Shown: one piece after another, positions 53,845-62,185 of the stretch | Position numbering within the stretch: the stretch's first letter is position 1 | How the letters are laid out: each line of letters starts with the position of its first letter | Assembly: GCF_004151485.1 (NCBI RefSeq) | Contig: NZ_SBFF01000006.1 | Coordinates: forward strand, 124,001-188,000 | Reading direction: 5' to 3' | Length of the DNA: 64,000 bases | Source of the DNA: Sphingosinicella sp. CPCC 101087 | Lineage (GTDB): Bacteria; Pseudomonadota; Alphaproteobacteria; Sphingomonadales; Sphingomonadaceae | Notes under the pieces: generated by a model | Database searches by the model: none | What the model was told of the DNA's origin: nothing | What the model saw: the letters and a program-made list of their open reading frames with translations, nothing else | Translations under genes and position numbers: made by a program

Positions 53845-54366
53845 ATGTCGCTCGCCTCGAATCTCTCCGATCTCGCGACCCGCGTCGCAACCGAATGCAA
53901 AGGGCTCCGGATCCTGCTCAACGGCAATGCCGCGGATCTCGCCGCCCTTACCACAACCGCGAAGGGCAACCTGGTCCTGGCCGTGAACGAGCTGAAGGGC
54001 GCGATCGACGCGCTCGAGGCCGCGAGCGGAGCGCCGATCGACGACGGCGCGACGGCCCCGGATACGACCTGGTCGAGCAACAAGATCAGCGCCGAGATCG
54101 TCGGCTTGATCAATGGCGTCCTCAACGGCGCCCCAGCGGCGCTGGACACGCTCGAGGAGCTGGCCGCCGCGATCGGCGACGATCAGAACTTCGCCGCCAC
54201 GGTGACGGCTGCGCTCGGCAACCGCGTCCGCGTCGACACGGCCGCCCAGGGCCTGACCGATCCTCAGAAGGCCAATGCCCGGACGAACATCGGCGCGGCC
54301 GCCGCGGCCGACGTCGGAGACACGGCCACTAATTTCGTCACCGTCTTCGAGGCAGGCCTCACCTGA
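53845..54366 (+). CDS. Tail-fibre-like structural protein 1
   Basis: A 173-residue protein with tail-fibre shaft motifs: AVNELKGAIDALEAASG, APAALDTLEELAAAIGDDQNF and GLTDPQKANARTNIGA. The N-terminus MSLASNLSDLATRVATE is nearly the same as that of the next gene, so the two share an attachment module. It is probably part of a fibre or baseplate appendage. Confidence 0.7.
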   Translation: MSLASNLSDLATRVATECKGLRILLNGNAADLAALTTTAKGNLVLAVNELKGAIDALEAASGAPIDDGATAPDTTWSSNKISAEIVGLINGVLNGAPAALDTLEELAAAIGDDQNFAATVTAALGNRVRVDTAAQGLTDPQKANARTNIGAAAAADVGDTATNFVTVFEAGLT

Positions 54367-54369
54367 GCC

Positions 54370-54846
54370 ATGTCCCTCGCGTCGCTCATCTCCGACCTAG
54401 CTGCCCGGGTCGCCGCGGAGTTCAACGCCGTGCGTAGCGAGCTGCCCGCCGGCGAAATGGCTAGCCTGAACCGCGCCACCTCCGTCCAGCTGCGCGCACA
54501 TGCCGGAGACGCCGGCGTGACCGCCGCGCGGATCGCCGACGCCCTGGCCTGGGTCGCCCTCGCTGACGGCGCGACCATCGCAGTCGACTGGTCGGCCGGA
54601 ATCACGCGCGAGATCTCACTCGCCGGCAACCGCACCCTTGGCAACCCGACGAACGTCGTACCGGGCTCGACCCGGCTCGTCCTGGTCAAGGGCAACAACG
54701 CCACGGCCCGCTCGCTGGCGTTCGGCACCAACTACAGGGGCGACCTGCCGACAATCGCTGATGCGACTAGCACCAAATGGTACCTGCTGACGCTCGTCGC
54801 CTATTCCTCGACGCACATCGTCGTCGTCAGCGTGAGGGCGCTATGA
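54370..54846 (+). CDS. Tail-fibre-like structural protein 2
   Basis: A 158-residue protein that starts with the same module as its neighbour (MSLASLISDLAARVAAEFNA). Its C-terminus is a beta-rich domain (AVDWSAGITREISLAGNRTLG and GSTRLVLVKGNNATARSLAF), a pattern common in capping domains of tail fibres. Its stop overlaps the next gene (ATGA). Confidence 0.65.
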   Translation: MSLASLISDLAARVAAEFNAVRSELPAGEMASLNRATSVQLRAHAGDAGVTAARIADALAWVALADGATIAVDWSAGITREISLAGNRTLGNPTNVVPGSTRLVLVKGNNATARSLAFGTNYRGDLPTIADATSTKWYLLTLVAYSSTHIVVVSVRAL

Positions 54847-55241
54847 TCCCCCCCGGGTTCCCCGTCTTGCTCGCGGCAGCCGCGGGCCCGCCTGCTGGCG
54901 GAGGGATCATCATGACGTTGGGGGACTATTTCGGCTTTCAGGCAATGTACGCACGAGAAGGAAACTCGAGCGGCTATCCGACACTTGGCTCGCTGAGCGC
55001 GGAGCCCATAGCGGGTCAGACTGTCGACTTCTTTATTTCGTCCTCGAGCACTCAGAACCTGACCATGGTGGGCAACACATCCTCGGCGATAACAATCGCC
55101 GGAGTGTATATCGACGGGCACCAATGGCCGGTAATCGGCGTCGCCGTCATCGCAGGCAGCACGCGATACACATTGGACCGGAACGGCGCCGATCCCTTGG
55201 TCGCCGGCATCAATTACGACTTTGAGGTCGTGCTGGCATGA
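54843..55241 (+). CDS. Phage hypothetical protein, beta-rich tail component
   Basis: A 132-residue protein with a Pro/Gly-rich N-terminus (MIPPGFPVLLAAAAGPPAGG) and beta strands in the rest (VDFFISSSSTQNLTMVGN). No family is recognised. It overlaps its neighbours by four bases on each side. Its base composition is a little lower in GC than that of its neighbours, as is common for variable fibre-associated genes. Confidence 0.55.
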   Translation: MIPPGFPVLLAAAAGPPAGGGIIMTLGDYFGFQAMYAREGNSSGYPTLGSLSAEPIAGQTVDFFISSSSTQNLTMVGNTSSAITIAGVYIDGHQWPVIGVAVIAGSTRYTLDRNGADPLVAGINYDFEVVLA

Positions 55242-55783
55242 GTCTCCTGCCCCACCTCGAAACGTCCGAGGGCCTCGTCCGCCTGTTCGGCAACCCGATC
55301 CTGGATCGGCTCGACGGCGAGGCGCGCGCGCCGCTGCTGACGATCGTCTCCGGCGCCTGGACCGAACAAGAGCGCGCCGCCTACGGGATCGTAATGGCCG
55401 AGCCGCAGCTCGTGCCGACGCCGCTCCTGGTCGACGTCGAGCGCGACCGGCGCGTCTATTCTGGAATCACTTTCGCCGGCATGCGCTTTCAGACGCGCGA
55501 GCAGGACCTCCGCAACATCGACACGACCCTCACCTTCGCCATGGCCGCGCTCGCCCAGGGCGGCGGACAGCCCGAGGATTATTTCTGGCACGGCGGCGAC
55601 CAGCCCTTCGTCTGGATCGCCGAGGACAACACGCTCGTGCCGATGGACGCCGCAACCTTCGCGTCCTTCGCCGCGGCCAGCACCTGGCGCCGAGCCGATC
55701 ACATCCTCGCAGCCCGAACCATCAAGGACATGAATCCGATCCCCGCCGACTTCACCGACGACAGCTATTGGCCGGAGGTCTAG
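55238..55783 (+). CDS. Tail protein with DUF4376-like region
   Basis: A 181-residue protein. The C-terminal half, PFVWIAEDNTLVPMDAATF, then ASTWRRADHILAARTIKDM, resembles DUF4376 domains found at the ends of phage tail-fibre genes. The N-terminus (ETSEGLVRLFGNPILDRLDG) is not recognised. It lies just before gpR. The DUF4376 link is a pattern-based inference. Confidence 0.55.
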   Translation: MSLLPHLETSEGLVRLFGNPILDRLDGEARAPLLTIVSGAWTEQERAAYGIVMAEPQLVPTPLLVDVERDRRVYSGITFAGMRFQTREQDLRNIDTTLTFAMAALAQGGGQPEDYFWHGGDQPFVWIAEDNTLVPMDAATFASFAAASTWRRADHILAARTIKDMNPIPADFTDDSYWPEV

Positions 55784-55786
55784 ACG

Positions 55787-56305
55787 ATGCTCAAGCCCGA
55801 GTCCCTCCGGCAGGCGCTCACCGCGGCCCTGGTCGACCAGGGCGTGCGGATCCTCGAGCGGGATCCGGACAAGCTGCGCATCTACATCCAGAAGGGCCGG
55901 ATCGTATCGCGCCTGTCGGCCGAGCCGAACTTCCCAAACCCCGGATTCGAATATCGCTACGAGCTCGTCGCCACATTGATCGACTTTACCGGGCATCCCG
56001 ACGCGGTGATGGTGACCTTGCTGCTCTGGCTGTCCGTGCACCAGCCCGACCTCCTGCAGAACCACGACCGCGGGAACAGCGGCATCGTCTTCGAGGCCGA
56101 CATCATCGATAACAAGACCGTCGACCTCGAGATCCGCCTCGAGCTCAGCGAGACCGTCTCGGCGTCGGCACGCCAGGACGGCGGCTTCGACCTGTTGCAC
56201 GTGCCCGAGGCGCCGGTGATTCCGGAATATGAGGGCGTTCCGCGCTGGACGCCGCTTCGGAAGGTGTGGCTCGGCGACGAGCTGATCGTCGACGCCGATG
56301 GCTGA
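55787..56305 (+). CDS. Tail completion protein (P2 gpR-like)
   Basis: A 172-residue protein with the gpR pattern MLKPESLRQALTAALVDQG, FEYRYELVATLIDFTGHPDAV, TLLLWLSVHQPDLLQN and the C-terminal WTPLRKVWLGDELI. It caps the tail with gpS. The last eight bases overlap the gpS start. Confidence 0.92.
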   Translation: MLKPESLRQALTAALVDQGVRILERDPDKLRIYIQKGRIVSRLSAEPNFPNPGFEYRYELVATLIDFTGHPDAVMVTLLLWLSVHQPDLLQNHDRGNSGIVFEADIIDNKTVDLEIRLELSETVSASARQDGGFDLLHVPEAPVIPEYEGVPRWTPLRKVWLGDELIVDADG

Positions 56306-56768
56306 CTTCGAGGACCTCGAGCGCAATGTCGGCGAGCTGCTCGCGCGCCTCGATGCCGGCGCGCGCCGGCGCCTCACCCGCGAGATCGCCGTTGGCCTGC
56401 GTCGGTCGCAGTCGGCGCGCATCGCCAGCCAGCGCAATCCCGACGGCTCAGCTTACGAGCCGCGCAAGGCGGCCGATCGGCCGCGCGATCGCCGCGGCGC
56501 CATCCGCCGGCGGACGAAGTCCGGACCCATGTTCCGCCGCCTGCGCCTAACCCGGTACCTCCGCGCCGAATCCGACCCCTCACAGGCGAGCGTCGGCTTC
56601 GCGGCCGCGGCCGTCACGAGGATCGCCAGGGTTCACCAGCTCGGCCTGCGGGACCGGGTCAGCCGGCGTCCGGGCGCGCCCGAGGTCACCTATCCGCGCC
56701 GCGAGCTCGTCGGCTTCACCGCCGAGGAGGATGCGTGGATCCTCGATATCATTCTGGCCAGGAGGTAG
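56298..56768 (+). CDS. Tail completion protein (P2 gpS-like, virion morphogenesis)
   Basis: A 156-residue protein of the phage virion-morphogenesis family. Conserved parts: MADFEDLERNVGELLARLDAG, SQRNPDGSAYEPRK, and the C-terminal YPRRELVGFTAEEDAWILDII. It is the last rightward gene before the leftward accessory block. Confidence 0.92.
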   Translation: MADFEDLERNVGELLARLDAGARRRLTREIAVGLRRSQSARIASQRNPDGSAYEPRKAADRPRDRRGAIRRRTKSGPMFRRLRLTRYLRAESDPSQASVGFAAAAVTRIARVHQLGLRDRVSRRPGAPEVTYPRRELVGFTAEEDAWILDIILARR

Positions 56769-56792
56769 TGGGTCAGTTTGAATTGAGCGGTG

Positions 56793-57263
56793 TCAGTCAG
56801 TGGCCGGCATCTCCTCGTGCGACATGACAGCCCGTTTGTCGCACGAGGTGCAGACATGAATCTGATAGCCAAGCTCACTCGTCCCGGTTGGCTGCAAGAC
56901 GCCCTTGTTTCGGGAGTGATAGCACTGTGCGCAAAGGTGATGCGGGGGCTCACCCGATGCCATCGAAGGCTTCAACGTGTAGGCGATGGTGCCAGGATAG
57001 TACCGCTTAAGTTCGTAGCGCTCTTTCTCGCCATCCCATGCTTTGAGCTGATCCATCTGCTCTTTAAGAGCACGTATCTCTTGCAGGAGCGCAGATTCGC
57101 GCTCCACGGCATCCATCGCGGCCATGCGCGCCGTGATCAGCTCGTTCAAAATATCGGCGATGCCCTGCTTAACCTCCGTGGAGGTGTGCAGCGAATGCAG
57201 ACCTTTCGCGATATCATAAGCAGCTTTAACGCTGCCAACCGCTGCCGAAGCTTCCGCGAGCAT
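56793..57263 (-). CDS. Accessory (moron) zinc-ribbon protein
   Basis: A 156-residue protein with an N-terminal helical domain (LAEASAAVGSVKAAYDIAKGL, then a coiled coil LLQEIRALKEQMDQLKAW) and a C-terminal part KERYELKRYYPGTIAYTLKP with two CxxC pairs (CAQCYHSRNKG and CTSCDKRA). The same C-terminal pattern occurs in uncharacterised proteins of many prophages. It runs against the tail operon and lies between S and J, so it is likely an independently expressed accessory gene. Confidence 0.65.
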   Translation of the reverse strand: MLAEASAAVGSVKAAYDIAKGLHSLHTSTEVKQGIADILNELITARMAAMDAVERESALLQEIRALKEQMDQLKAWDGEKERYELKRYYPGTIAYTLKPSMASGEPPHHLCAQCYHSRNKGVLQPTGTSELGYQIHVCTSCDKRAVMSHEEMPATD

Positions 57264-57296
57264 AGAACCTCCCCGAATCGAAAGAGGGAGTATAGG

Positions 57297-57398
57297 TCAG
57301 GCTGACTGCTTCTTGTAAGGCCCGCGCTTGCCGGGTTTCGCCTCTGCCTCTTCGACCAGCATGGCGATGTCAGTAATATCCCAAAGCCGGTCAGTCAC
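57297..57398 (-). CDS. Tiny protein coupled to the next moron gene
   Basis: A 33-residue frame (MTDRLWDITDIAMLVEEAEA, then KPGKRGPYKK) that starts with GTG overlapping the stop of the upstream leftward gene (GTGA). The spacing shows translational coupling. No family is claimed. Confidence 0.4.
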   Translation of the reverse strand: MTDRLWDITDIAMLVEEAEAKPGKRGPYKKQSA

Positions 57399-57583
57399 CC
57401 GCGCCGCCAATCGCCCTTAGCGTTGTCGCGCATCTCGTTCTGCGCGCGTTCTGCGGCCTCGGCCTCGGTCATGCCCTCAGCGACATAGCGGGCGATCAAG
57501 TCCGCACGGCGCTTGAGCGCCTCTTCTGTACGGCGTCTAAGGGGGGAGTTGGTTCCGGATGATCTGACTGTCATACTCACCAT
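57395..57583 (-). CDS. Small charged moron protein
   Basis: A 62-residue protein with one long charged helix (LRRRTEEALKRRADLIARYV, AEGMTEAEAAERAQNEM). The start is uncertain: ATG at 57583 or 57574, the latter preceded by GGTGAGT. It is followed by the 33-codon gene and the zinc-ribbon gene, all leftward, and probably forms one small operon with them. Confidence 0.5.
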   Translation of the reverse strand: MVSMTVRSSGTNSPLRRRTEEALKRRADLIARYVAEGMTEAEAAERAQNEMRDNAKGDWRRG

Positions 57584-57663
57584 ATAGAACGGAAATGGCG
57601 AAATTGCAGGGCTAGTTTTCAAACAGGCCTACTGCCGGCCAGGCTAGGCAGTTGATTGGCGTT

Positions 57664-57690
57664 CTGTTGTAGCGGACGCCGCTACAACAG
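57664..57690. promoter_or_regulatory. Dyad 2, late-promoter element before J
   Basis: CTGTTGTAGCGG and CCGCTACAACAG form a perfect 12-base inverted repeat with a 3-base centre, 59 bp (centre) before the gpJ start. Same outer arms as dyads 1 and 3. Confidence 0.75.
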
Positions 57691-57735
57691 CCCTCGGCTG
57701 GCGCCGCCGGCGCACGAGGCGCGACATGGGACAGG

Positions 57736-58638
57736 ATGACCGACCTGTCCGCCACCTTCACCGCCGTCGACCTTTCGCGCCTTCCGGCTCCGTCGATTGT
57801 CGAGGAGCTTTCCTTCGAGGAGATCTTCGCCGCGATGGTCGCGAAGCTGCAGGAGCTGCTGCCGGAATTCGACGCGACCGTGGAATCGGATCCCGCCATC
57901 AAGGTCCTCCAGGTCGCAGCCTATCGGGAGCTGCTGCTCCGCGCCCGGGTGAACGAGGCGGCCCGCGCCGTCATGCCGGCCTACGCCATGGGCGCCGACC
58001 TCGACAATCTGGCGGCGCTGATGGGCGTCGCCCGGCTGCTGATCGATCCCGGCGATCCGGAGCAGGGCGTTGAGCCGACCTGGGAAAGCGACATGGATCT
58101 GCGCCGCCGCCTCGTCTTGGCCCCGGAGGGCTTCTCTGTCGCAGGGCCCGCCGGCGCCTACATCTACCATTCCCTTTCCGCGGATCCGGACGTCCTCGAT
58201 GCCAGTGCCACCAGCCCGGAGCCGGGGGAGGTCGTCGTCACCGTCCTCTCGCGGATCGGCGACGGCACGGCCGCCCCCGAGCTTCTCGAGGCGGTGGAGG
58301 CGCGCGTCAACGCCGACACGGTTCGCCCGCTGACCGACCAGGTAGCCGTACAGGGCGCGACGATCGTCCCCTTCGCGGTCGAGGCCGAGATCACGACCTA
58401 TTCCGGGCCGGACGGCAGCATTGTCATGGCCGAGGCGCTCAGGCGTCTCGACGAATATATCGAGCAGTCGCACCGGCTCGGCCGCGACGTCACCCTCTCC
58501 GGCATCTACGCAGCCCTGCATTGCGAGGGTGTGCAGAACGTCGAGCTGGTCTCGCCGATCGCGGACATCGTCGTCGATCGTACCCAGGCGACTTGGTGCA
58601 CGTCGATCGACGTCACGCACGCCGGCATCGGCGAGTGA
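57736..58638 (+). CDS. Baseplate assembly protein J (P2 gpJ-like)
   Basis: A 300-residue baseplate wedge protein. Recognised parts: SFEEIFAAMVAKLQELLPEF, VLQVAAYRELLLRARVNEAA, AYAMGADLDNLAALMGV and VVTVLSRIGDGTAAPELLEAV, VRPLTDQVAV. It forms the baseplate edge with gpI and gpW. First gene of the J-I-H operon, just after dyad 2. Confidence 0.94.
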   Translation: MTDLSATFTAVDLSRLPAPSIVEELSFEEIFAAMVAKLQELLPEFDATVESDPAIKVLQVAAYRELLLRARVNEAARAVMPAYAMGADLDNLAALMGVARLLIDPGDPEQGVEPTWESDMDLRRRLVLAPEGFSVAGPAGAYIYHSLSADPDVLDASATSPEPGEVVVTVLSRIGDGTAAPELLEAVEARVNADTVRPLTDQVAVQGATIVPFAVEAEITTYSGPDGSIVMAEALRRLDEYIEQSHRLGRDVTLSGIYAALHCEGVQNVELVSPIADIVVDRTQATWCTSIDVTHAGIGE

Positions 58639-58639
58639 C

Positions 58640-59191
58640 ATGACCCTCCTGCCGCCCAACGCGACCGAGCTCGAGCGCGCTATCGAGGGCGCGATCGAAC
58701 GCCTCTCCGACGTCCCGGTCCCGATCCGCCGCCTCTGGAACCCGGCGACCGCCGAGGGGACCATCGAGCTAGCCTATCTCGCCTGGGCTCTGTCGATCGA
58801 CTCCTGGTCGAGCGGCTGGCCGCTGATGGTCCGGCGCGAGCGCGTCCGCCAGGCCATCGACATTCAGCGCCACAAGGGAACGTCGACGTCGGTCCGCGAC
58901 GTCGTCGAAAGCTTCGGCGGCGGCGTCGCGCTTCGCGAATGGTGGCAGCTCGATCCGCCCGGGGAGCCGCACACTTTCGAGTTGACGATGACGCTCACCG
59001 GCGGCGACGGCGAGTTCGCCAGCGCAGCCTTCGTCGACACGGTGATCGCCGAGGTCGCCCGCACCAAGCCGGTTCGCTCGCATTTCACCTTCACCCAGGG
59101 ACTCACCGCCAAGGCCGCGATTGGCCTCGTCGTCGTGGCCCGCCCCACAATCTACGCCCGACTGCCGCTGACCGCGCCGGCGGCCGCCTGA
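58640..59191 (+). CDS. Tail protein I (P2 gpI-like)
   Basis: A 183-residue baseplate protein with the gpI signature LRRLW-type IRRLWNPATAEGTIELAYLAWAL, followed by the WSSGWPLMVRRERVRQAI helix and GTSTSVRDVVESFGG. It joins fibres to the baseplate. It starts one base after the gpJ stop. Confidence 0.92.
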   Translation: MTLLPPNATELERAIEGAIERLSDVPVPIRRLWNPATAEGTIELAYLAWALSIDSWSSGWPLMVRRERVRQAIDIQRHKGTSTSVRDVVESFGGGVALREWWQLDPPGEPHTFELTMTLTGGDGEFASAAFVDTVIAEVARTKPVRSHFTFTQGLTAKAAIGLVVVARPTIYARLPLTAPAAA

Positions 59192-59206
59192 CCTGAGGAT
59201 CGAAAC

Positions 59207-60211
59207 GTGGCTCTGGAGTTCATCGTCACGGACGCGGGTCGAGCGGCCCTGGTCAACGCTCAAGGCAATGGCACCGCCCCCGTGGTCATCGCCGAATATG
59301 GCATTTCGTCGACCGCCTTCGCGAATACGCCGGCGACGGTCGCGCTTCCGGACGAGATCAAGCGGCTCGTGACTTTATCCGGCGACGTCGTCGACGACGA
59401 CACGATCCACCTGGTCCTGCGCGACGAGACCAGCGACGTCTTCACATTGCGCTCGATTGCGCTCTATCTCGAGGACGGCACGCTGTTCGGCACCTATAGC
59501 CAGGCCGATCCGATCCTGGAGAAGTCGGCCGCGTCGGTGATGCTGGTCGCCCTCGACGCCAAGTTCGCCGACATCGATGCCGCCTTGCTCGAATTCGGCG
59601 ACACCAACTTCCTCAATCCGCCGGCGACCAAGGCGGTTCAGGGCGTCGTCGAGCTGGCGACCGAGGACGAGGCGACGGCCGGCGTCGACGACGTACGCGC
59701 CGTCACGCCGAAGGGCCTGCTCGGCGCGGTGACGGCCTGGCTCGACTCCCGCTTCGGCGCCGACGCGCCTTCGGCCTTCGTCAAGGGTCTGCTCACCTTG
59801 GTGAACGCGCTGACCTTCCGCACTGGAATCGGCCTCGGCACCGGCGACAAGCCGACCTTCAACGGCGTGACGCTCACCGGCAACTTCGAACCGCTCGGAG
59901 GCTGGGTTCGACAGGTCATGAGCGGCAGCGACCTGATCTTGACCCCCAATACCAACATGATGGTCTGCACCATCTCCGGCGCCACTCGCACTTTCACCAT
60001 ATCGAGCGACGCCACCAATGTCTGGCCGGCCAGGTCCCTCTTCATCCTCAGTGCCGCCGGCGGCGGGGATCTCATAATTAGCCGCGCCCCGGGCGTCCAG
60101 CTCCTCCTCGGCACGGTCAATAGGGATGTGACGATCGCTTCGAAGGGATTCGCGATCCTCGCTCAGCGGTCGCCGAACGTCTGGGACATCGTCGGCAGCG
60201 GTTTGAGCTGA
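59207..60211 (+). CDS. Tail fibre protein (P2 gpH-like)
   Basis: A 334-residue fibre protein that begins with GTG after GAGGATCGAAAC. The N-terminus (ALEFIVTDAGRAALVNAQGNG, YGISSTAFANTPA) is the P2-type attachment domain, and the middle has the collar motif VQGVVELATEDEATAGVDD with RAVTPKGLLG. The C-terminus is a beta-rich tip (TNVWPARSLFILSAAGGGDLI) without the chaperone-type ending. No gpG-like assembly gene follows. Confidence 0.88.
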   Translation: MALEFIVTDAGRAALVNAQGNGTAPVVIAEYGISSTAFANTPATVALPDEIKRLVTLSGDVVDDDTIHLVLRDETSDVFTLRSIALYLEDGTLFGTYSQADPILEKSAASVMLVALDAKFADIDAALLEFGDTNFLNPPATKAVQGVVELATEDEATAGVDDVRAVTPKGLLGAVTAWLDSRFGADAPSAFVKGLLTLVNALTFRTGIGLGTGDKPTFNGVTLTGNFEPLGGWVRQVMSGSDLILTPNTNMMVCTISGATRTFTISSDATNVWPARSLFILSAAGGGDLIISRAPGVQLLLGTVNRDVTIASKGFAILAQRSPNVWDIVGSGLS

Positions 60212-60377
60212 ACGACGGGGGCCAGTTCCGTTGGCCCAGATATCCCGCCCCAAGGGGAGGGCCGCGCTGTGTCAGCAGCGCGAACCGCGGGCTGCAACCC
60301 GCACCTTGCGCGGCCCGGGCCGCGCTCAGTCTCCCCACCGGGCGCACCGGCGGGGCCTTTGAAGCAGAGTTCGACAA
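60212..60377. other. Spacer with GC-rich hairpins after the fibre gene
   Basis: 166 non-coding bases with several GC-rich inverted repeats (for example around GCCGCGCTG...CAGCGCG and GGGCGCACC...GGTGCGCC-like words). Probably a terminator region. Confidence 0.35.
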
Positions 60378-61208
60378 ATGGAGTCCATCGCCAAGTTTGT
60401 TCCCGTTACCCCCGTCACCCCTCCAGCTCCCTATGTCGGCGGCAAAAGCCGACTGGCCAAGCGACTGATCGGTATGATCGATAGCTTGCCTCATAGGACC
60501 TACGCGGAGCCGTTCCTCGGGATGGGCGGAGTCTTTCTGCGCCGCCACCGAAAGCCGCCCGCGGAAGTGATCAACGACCTCTCGGCCGACGTGTCGACCT
60601 TCTTCCGGATTCTCCAGCGCCACTATGTGGCGTTCCTCGATATGCTCCGGTTTCAGCTTACGAGCCGGGCCGAGTTCGAGCGGCTGAAGGCGTGCAACCC
60701 TGACACGTTGACCGATCTGGAGCGATCCGCGCGCTTCCTCTACCTGCAGTGCACCACCTATGGCGGCCTACGCGAAGGTGTGTTCGGCCTTCGCCCCCAC
60801 CGACCAGGTCGGTTCGATGTCACGCGCCTCCAGCCGGCGCTCGAGGATCTGCACGAGCGCTTGTCCGGAGTTGTGATCGAGCGCCTGCCCTTCGACGTGT
60901 TCCTGGCAAAGTACGATCGGCCGGAGACGCTCTTCTTCATCGACCCGCCTTACTGGGGGATCGAAGGCCTCTACGGGAAGGACCTGTTCAGCCGCAGCGA
61001 CTACGAGCTGCTCCGCGCTCGACTTCAGCAGCTCGCTGGTGCGTTCATCCTGACGATCAATGACAAGCCGGAGGTCCGCGCCTTCTTCGGTGAGTTCGCG
61101 ATCGCGCCGGTCGAGTTCCGCTACACCGTCTCGCACGGCACAGGAAAGGAATTGATCATCACCAATCGACCGGATCCCTTCATGACCACCGCGGCCAACG
61201 AACCCTGA
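60378..61208 (+). CDS. DNA adenine-N6 methyltransferase (D12 class)
   Basis: A 276-residue methylase. The SAM-binding motif I is AEPFLGMGGVFLRRH, motif IV DPPYWGIEGLYG, and YVGGKSRLAKRLI is the N-terminal D12/Dam-type start. The short insert between them fits the alpha-class, Dam-like enzymes. Its target cannot be read from sequence; GATC or a related site is plausible. It stands between H and the leftward HEPN-like gene, with a terminator after it. Confidence 0.88.
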   Translation: MESIAKFVPVTPVTPPAPYVGGKSRLAKRLIGMIDSLPHRTYAEPFLGMGGVFLRRHRKPPAEVINDLSADVSTFFRILQRHYVAFLDMLRFQLTSRAEFERLKACNPDTLTDLERSARFLYLQCTTYGGLREGVFGLRPHRPGRFDVTRLQPALEDLHERLSGVVIERLPFDVFLAKYDRPETLFFIDPPYWGIEGLYGKDLFSRSDYELLRARLQQLAGAFILTINDKPEVRAFFGEFAIAPVEFRYTVSHGTGKELIITNRPDPFMTTAANEP

Positions 61209-61214
61209 CGGAAA

Positions 61215-61244
61215 GCACGGGCGAGTAGCGAATCTCGCCCGTGC
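61215..61244 (+). terminator. Terminator hairpin after the methylase
   Basis: Perfect 11-bp inverted repeat GCACGGGCGAG/CTCGCCCGTGC with an 8-base loop, seven bases after the methylase stop. No long T-run, so partial termination only. Confidence 0.55.
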
Positions 61245-61321
61245 ACCTCAGAAACGGCGGCCCGAACGCGGGGAGTCGAGATGGCGAATAGGGCCGAGCT
61301 TCGTCATGGTGCTCTTCGGCG

Positions 61322-62062
61322 TCAAGGCGAACGCTCGTAAATCGTCACTCGCCCATCACCTCTTCGGGCCAACATCAGCCTCGCAGTCTCTTCGCTGCCA
61401 CAGACAACTTTCGGATCGACGAGATTTCGCTCAATTACCGCGATTGCAACGGGCGAATGGTTCAGAAGGTCGACGGCCTTATTCAGATGCTCATGAAAGC
61501 GGCGCGTTAGGATTTCGTCGGCGACCGGCACCTGCCTGGCAAGCGCGTGCAGGACCTCGTCTTGGAGGTGCTTGCGTTGGCTGATGATCATTGGCACCCA
61601 ACCCCAACCATCCTCTACAATCAAGACAGCATCGCTATTCCACGCGTGAGCACCGATGATCTCATTCGCATAAACATGCGCGATTGCACGATGCCGCACG
61701 ACCAAGAGGAGCTCATGGTCCTTGAGCTGCTCTGGTGTCAGTTCAGCCGCAATCGAAATCGGGCCTCGCTCGCCCCTGCTTTGGCCGTATCCCGTGGCGC
61801 GCGCATACAGCTGAACCGCGGTCGACATCAAAGCTCCCTCTGTCGAGGCGCGCTCAGCGGTGCCGCGCTTTCGAGGACTCCCCAGCAACTTCTCCAGTGC
61901 CAGGAGGCAGCCAGTAGCCTCCGTAATATCTGTGACGCATGATTGAGCAGTGATCGCTCGCTGAATATTAGCCCTTAATCGGCGATATTCAGCCTTTCCG
62001 CTTAAGTCCCGCTCAATTGCGCGAAGGTCCGCGAAGCGCGGCAGATCGGCCTTAGGGGTCAT
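61322..62062 (-). CDS. Leftward accessory protein with HEPN-like motif
   Basis: A 246-residue, mostly helical protein. Near residue 123 it has VVRHRAIAHVY, an R-x5-H (or R-x3-H) pattern as in HEPN ribonucleases, surrounded by helices of the right length (TEATGCLLALEKLL before, FHEHLNKAVDLLNHSPV after). HEPN proteins are common in abortive-infection systems. No neighbouring antitoxin gene is seen. The start at 62062 follows a weak purine stretch; the frame is open further up but those residues overlap dyad 3. Function is an inference. Confidence 0.55.
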   Translation of the reverse strand: MTPKADLPRFADLRAIERDLSGKAEYRRLRANIQRAITAQSCVTDITEATGCLLALEKLLGSPRKRGTAERASTEGALMSTAVQLYARATGYGQSRGERGPISIAAELTPEQLKDHELLLVVRHRAIAHVYANEIIGAHAWNSDAVLIVEDGWGWVPMIISQRKHLQDEVLHALARQVPVADEILTRRFHEHLNKAVDLLNHSPVAIAVIERNLVDPKVVCGSEETARLMLARRGDGRVTIYERSP

Positions 62063-62185
62063 GAGTCTTCTGCATTCGTTCCCCCTCCCCCGCACGCTTC
62101 CCCGATTATTTGCAGTGCATCTCCGCCGCGGTCTAGCTTCATTTGTCGGAGCCGCGAGCCGCCGCTCAGACAAAACATCCGCGGC

